NCBI GenBank assembly: GCA_035192965.1
Contig: CP136571.1
Coordinates: forward strand, 516,501-580,500
DNA: 64,000 nt
Direction: 5' to 3'
Source: Fuscovulum sp.
GTDB lineage: Bacteria; Pseudomonadota; Alphaproteobacteria; Rhodobacterales; Rhodobacteraceae
Part shown: positions 62,226-64,000 of the stretch, one piece after another
Numbering within the stretch: position 1 is the stretch's first letter
Layout: the number at the start of each line of letters is the position of its first letter
Position numbers and translations under genes: made by a program
Notes under the pieces: model-generated
Databases searched by the model: none
What the model was told of the DNA's origin: nothing
Seen by the model: only the letters and a program-made list of their open reading frames with translations

Positions 62226-63134
62226 GTGGATACAAACACGGGCCTTGATGCGGACTTCTGGAAAAGTGTTACGCCTGTCGTAGTCACTTATAACAGCGCG
62301 CATTGCGTTTCTGATCTGGCGGACTGTCTTTCAGGCTATGCCCATGTGATTGTTTCAGACAATGCCAGCGGCGATGGGACTGTGGAGCGTGTCCATGAGC
62401 TTTTGCCCCAAGCAGAGGTTCTGGCACATGACCGCAATCTGGGTTTTGGCACGGCGAACAATCGGGCGCTTGCCCGTGTGAAGACACGGTTTGCCCTGCT
62501 GCTTAACCCGGATTGTTCGATCCGCCCTGAAGATGTGCGCAGGCTGGTGGACGCGGCGCAGACCTTTCCAGAGGCATCGATCCTGGGGCCGCAGATCCTT
62601 GATGGCAAGGGACGGCCCGAGGTGAATTACCGTTGGGCCGCGAACCGGTGGAAATCCGAAGGCCCGGCGGCAGAAGGCCCGGCCTGTGTCGGGTTCCTGA
62701 GCGGTGCCGTCATGCTGTTGCAGATGGATGTCTGCGCGCCGCTTGGATTCTTTGATGAGAGATTCTTCCTTTATTATGAAGATGATGACCTGTGTCTGAA
62801 GTTCTTTGATGCAAAGCGCCCGCTGATCATCGTGCCGGCCGCATCCGCGGTTCATCTGGCGCGGCGTTCGGTCAAGGGCAACGCGCCGATCAAGGGTGAA
62901 TTCTGGCGGGGATACCATCACGCGCAATCAAAGCTGACCTACAGTGCCAAGCATCACGGTGCCGAGGAAGCGTCGCGCTTGTGGCGACGGTTGATGATTG
63001 AAACCACGCTTGCGCTGCCGCTGCGGTGTGTTCTGTTCTCTCCCCGGATGATCGCGCGTCTGATGGGGCGATGGCGTGGGGTGTTGGCATGGCAACAGGC
63101 TGCCAATGGCCGGGCACAGCCCCCGCGCAGTTGA
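62226..63134 (+). CDS. Glycosyltransferase family 2 (rhamnosyltransferase-like)
   Basis: About 302 residues. PVVVTYNSAHCVSDLADCLSG, VIVSDNASGDGTVE, RNLGFGTANNRALA, LLNPDCSI (DxD equivalent) and GFFDERFFLYYEDDDLCLKF define a WbbL/RfbF-like GT2 that adds a sugar to a growing glycan. The start is probably GTG 62226 (GAGGTGG upstream); GTG 62214 is an alternative and the frame to 62100 overlaps the FkbM gene. A soluble enzyme using a nucleotide sugar; dTDP-rhamnose from the rfb genes is a candidate donor. Confidence 0.85.
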   Translation: MDTNTGLDADFWKSVTPVVVTYNSAHCVSDLADCLSGYAHVIVSDNASGDGTVERVHELLPQAEVLAHDRNLGFGTANNRALARVKTRFALLLNPDCSIRPEDVRRLVDAAQTFPEASILGPQILDGKGRPEVNYRWAANRWKSEGPAAEGPACVGFLSGAVMLLQMDVCAPLGFFDERFFLYYEDDDLCLKFFDAKRPLIIVPAASAVHLARRSVKGNAPIKGEFWRGYHHAQSKLTYSAKHHGAEEASRLWRRLMIETTLALPLRCVLFSPRMIARLMGRWRGVLAWQQAANGRAQPPRS

Positions 63135-63188
63135 TCACGGATCAGACTAATGGAATGGCCGCGCAGGACAGGAACGGAGAAGAGAACC

Positions 63189-64000
63189 TTGGATTTCAAG
63201 ATCAATGGTCGTTTGATCGGCCCTGACCAGCCGCCCTATGTGATTGCCGAACTGTCTGCCAACCACAATGGCCGCCTGGATAAGGCGCTTGAACTGGTCA
63301 AGGCGGCAAAGGCGACCGGTGCGGATGCCGTGAAAATTCAGACGTATCGCCCGGACACCATCACCTTGGACAGCCATAATGATGAGTTCCTGATTAAGGG
63401 CGGCCTGTGGGACGGAAAACGCCTGTTCGATCTTTATGCCGAAGCGCATACCCCGTGGGAATGGCACAAGCCGCTGTTCGATCTGGCGCGGTCGATCGGG
63501 ATAACGATGTTTTCGTCGCCCTTTGATCCAACCGCTGTAGATCTGCTCGAGGATCTGGGGGCTCCGGCATACAAGATCGCGTCGTTCGAGGCGGTGGATT
63601 TGCCGTTGATCCGCTATGTCGCTTCGACCGGCAAGCCAATGATCATCTCCACAGGGATGGCAGATGCAGAAGAGATTGCCGAAGCCATCGCAGCGGCGAG
63701 GGATGGGGGATGCAGGGATCTTGCAATCCTGCATTGCGTAAGCGGTTATCCTGCCCCTGCCTCGGATTACAATCTGCGGACGGTGTCCGACATGATGCAA
63801 AGGTTCGGCTGTGTAACAGGCCTTTCTGATCATACGCTGGACAATACAACCGCCATCGCCGCGATTGCGATGGGTGCTGCAATCATCGAAAAGCACTTTA
63901 CCCTTGATCGGTCCGGCGGCGGGCCGGATGACAGTTTTTCACTGGAGCCCAAGGATTTCACCCAGCTTTGTGCAGGGGCGCGAACAGCCTGGGAAGCGCT
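63189..64000 (+). CDS. pseI: Pseudaminic acid synthase (3' end outside window)
   Basis: The frame is open to the window end, giving about 270 residues. FKINGRLIGPDQPPYVIAELSANHNG, DAVKIQTYRPDTITL, FLIKGGLWDGKRLFDLYAEAHTP and VTGLSDHTLDNTTAIAAIAMGAAIIEKHFTL follow the PseI pattern and less the NeuB one. The enzyme condenses a 6-deoxy-hexose (6-deoxy-AltdiNAc) with phosphoenolpyruvate. A TTG at 63189 after GGAGAAGAG is the likely start; an ATG at 63150 in frame lacks a ribosome site. Confidence 0.87.
   Translation, partial: MDFKINGRLIGPDQPPYVIAELSANHNGRLDKALELVKAAKATGADAVKIQTYRPDTITLDSHNDEFLIKGGLWDGKRLFDLYAEAHTPWEWHKPLFDLARSIGITMFSSPFDPTAVDLLEDLGAPAYKIASFEAVDLPLIRYVASTGKPMIISTGMADAEEIAEAIAAARDGGCRDLAILHCVSGYPAPASDYNLRTVSDMMQRFGCVTGLSDHTLDNTTAIAAIAMGAAIIEKHFTLDRSGGGPDDSFSLEPKDFTQLCAGARTAWEA

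Noticed and set aside
1..64000. CRISPR array, tRNA, rRNA or prophage integrase
   Set aside because: No regularly spaced identical repeats, no cloverleaf-type or rRNA-like sequence, and no integrase or phage structural gene was seen in reading the window.

Overview
The window looks like a high-GC alphaproteobacterial chromosome, most probably Rhodobacteraceae (Rhodobacter/Tabrizicola/Gemmobacter-like). This rests on an FdsGBACD-type formate dehydrogenase operon like that of Rhodobacter capsulatus, the housekeeping gene types (CnoX, Lon-domain protein, Trm112, FtsK, LolA, HspQ) and GC-hairpin intergenic elements. The family assignment is inference; no rRNA or tRNA gene was found in the window to confirm it.

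Layout. 1-3040: end of ribA, an L,D-transpeptidase-like protein and a GH13 amylosucrase. 3087-9269: the soluble NAD+-dependent molybdenum formate dehydrogenase operon (fdsG, fdsB, a small DUF4287 gene, fdsA, fdsC, fdsD) behind a 22-bp perfect palindrome. 9535-13533 (minus): dTDP-L-rhamnose genes rfbC-rfbB-rfbD-rfbA, overlapping by 4 nt, behind an SGNH hydrolase. 13666-24774: mostly core genes (thioredoxin/CnoX, Lon-domain protein, Trm112, UbiH-type hydroxylase, amidase, aminotransferase, ftsK, KamA-type radical SAM, DedA). 24791-38447: dadA, lolA, an SLT lipoprotein, an AEC transporter, hspQ, a STAS plus anti-sigma kinase pair, a gamma-glutamyltransferase-like protein, msrC, a double GFA protein, a VOC protein, a pyruvyl-transferase-like protein, a homocysteine methyltransferase, an RluA synthase and an OYE-type flavoprotein. 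38659-47627: VWA-like secreted protein, a 54-aa exported peptide, a 1323-aa protein with the architecture of soluble adenylyl cyclase, an FAD amine oxidase with NTF2-like C-terminal domains, and a Crp/Fnr regulator.

47793-49215 is an IS graveyard: a decayed IS3-family element (1290 bp, recognisable inverted repeats, several in-frame stops) next to the tail of an IS5-family transposase. It marks the edge of a visibly AT-richer surface-glycan island (49236-58722): a large polytopic membrane protein, a WecE-type aminotransferase and a tightly overlapping minus-strand operon encoding three methyltransferases, GtrA, a metallophosphoesterase, an ATP-grasp enzyme, a GtrB/ArnC-like glycosyltransferase and a WbqC-family protein. 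After a GC-rich aldehyde dehydrogenase and a 1-Cys peroxiredoxin, a second glycan block (FkbM methyltransferase, GT2, pseudaminic acid synthase cut by the window end) follows.

How it may fit together: RfbA and RfbB make dTDP-4-keto-6-deoxyglucose, which is both the rhamnose precursor and the substrate of WecE. The GtrB-like transferase, GtrA and the polytopic protein fit a three-component scheme in which a sugar is loaded on a polyprenyl carrier, flipped and transferred outside the cytoplasm. The methyltransferases, ATP-grasp and WbqC proteins would decorate that sugar. This pathway is inferred. The other main points of interest are an 84-bp element present twice in inverted orientation directly after unrelated genes (9426-9509 and 23590-23673), the soluble-adenylyl-cyclase-like protein with altered catalytic residues, and the amine oxidase with NTF2-like domains.
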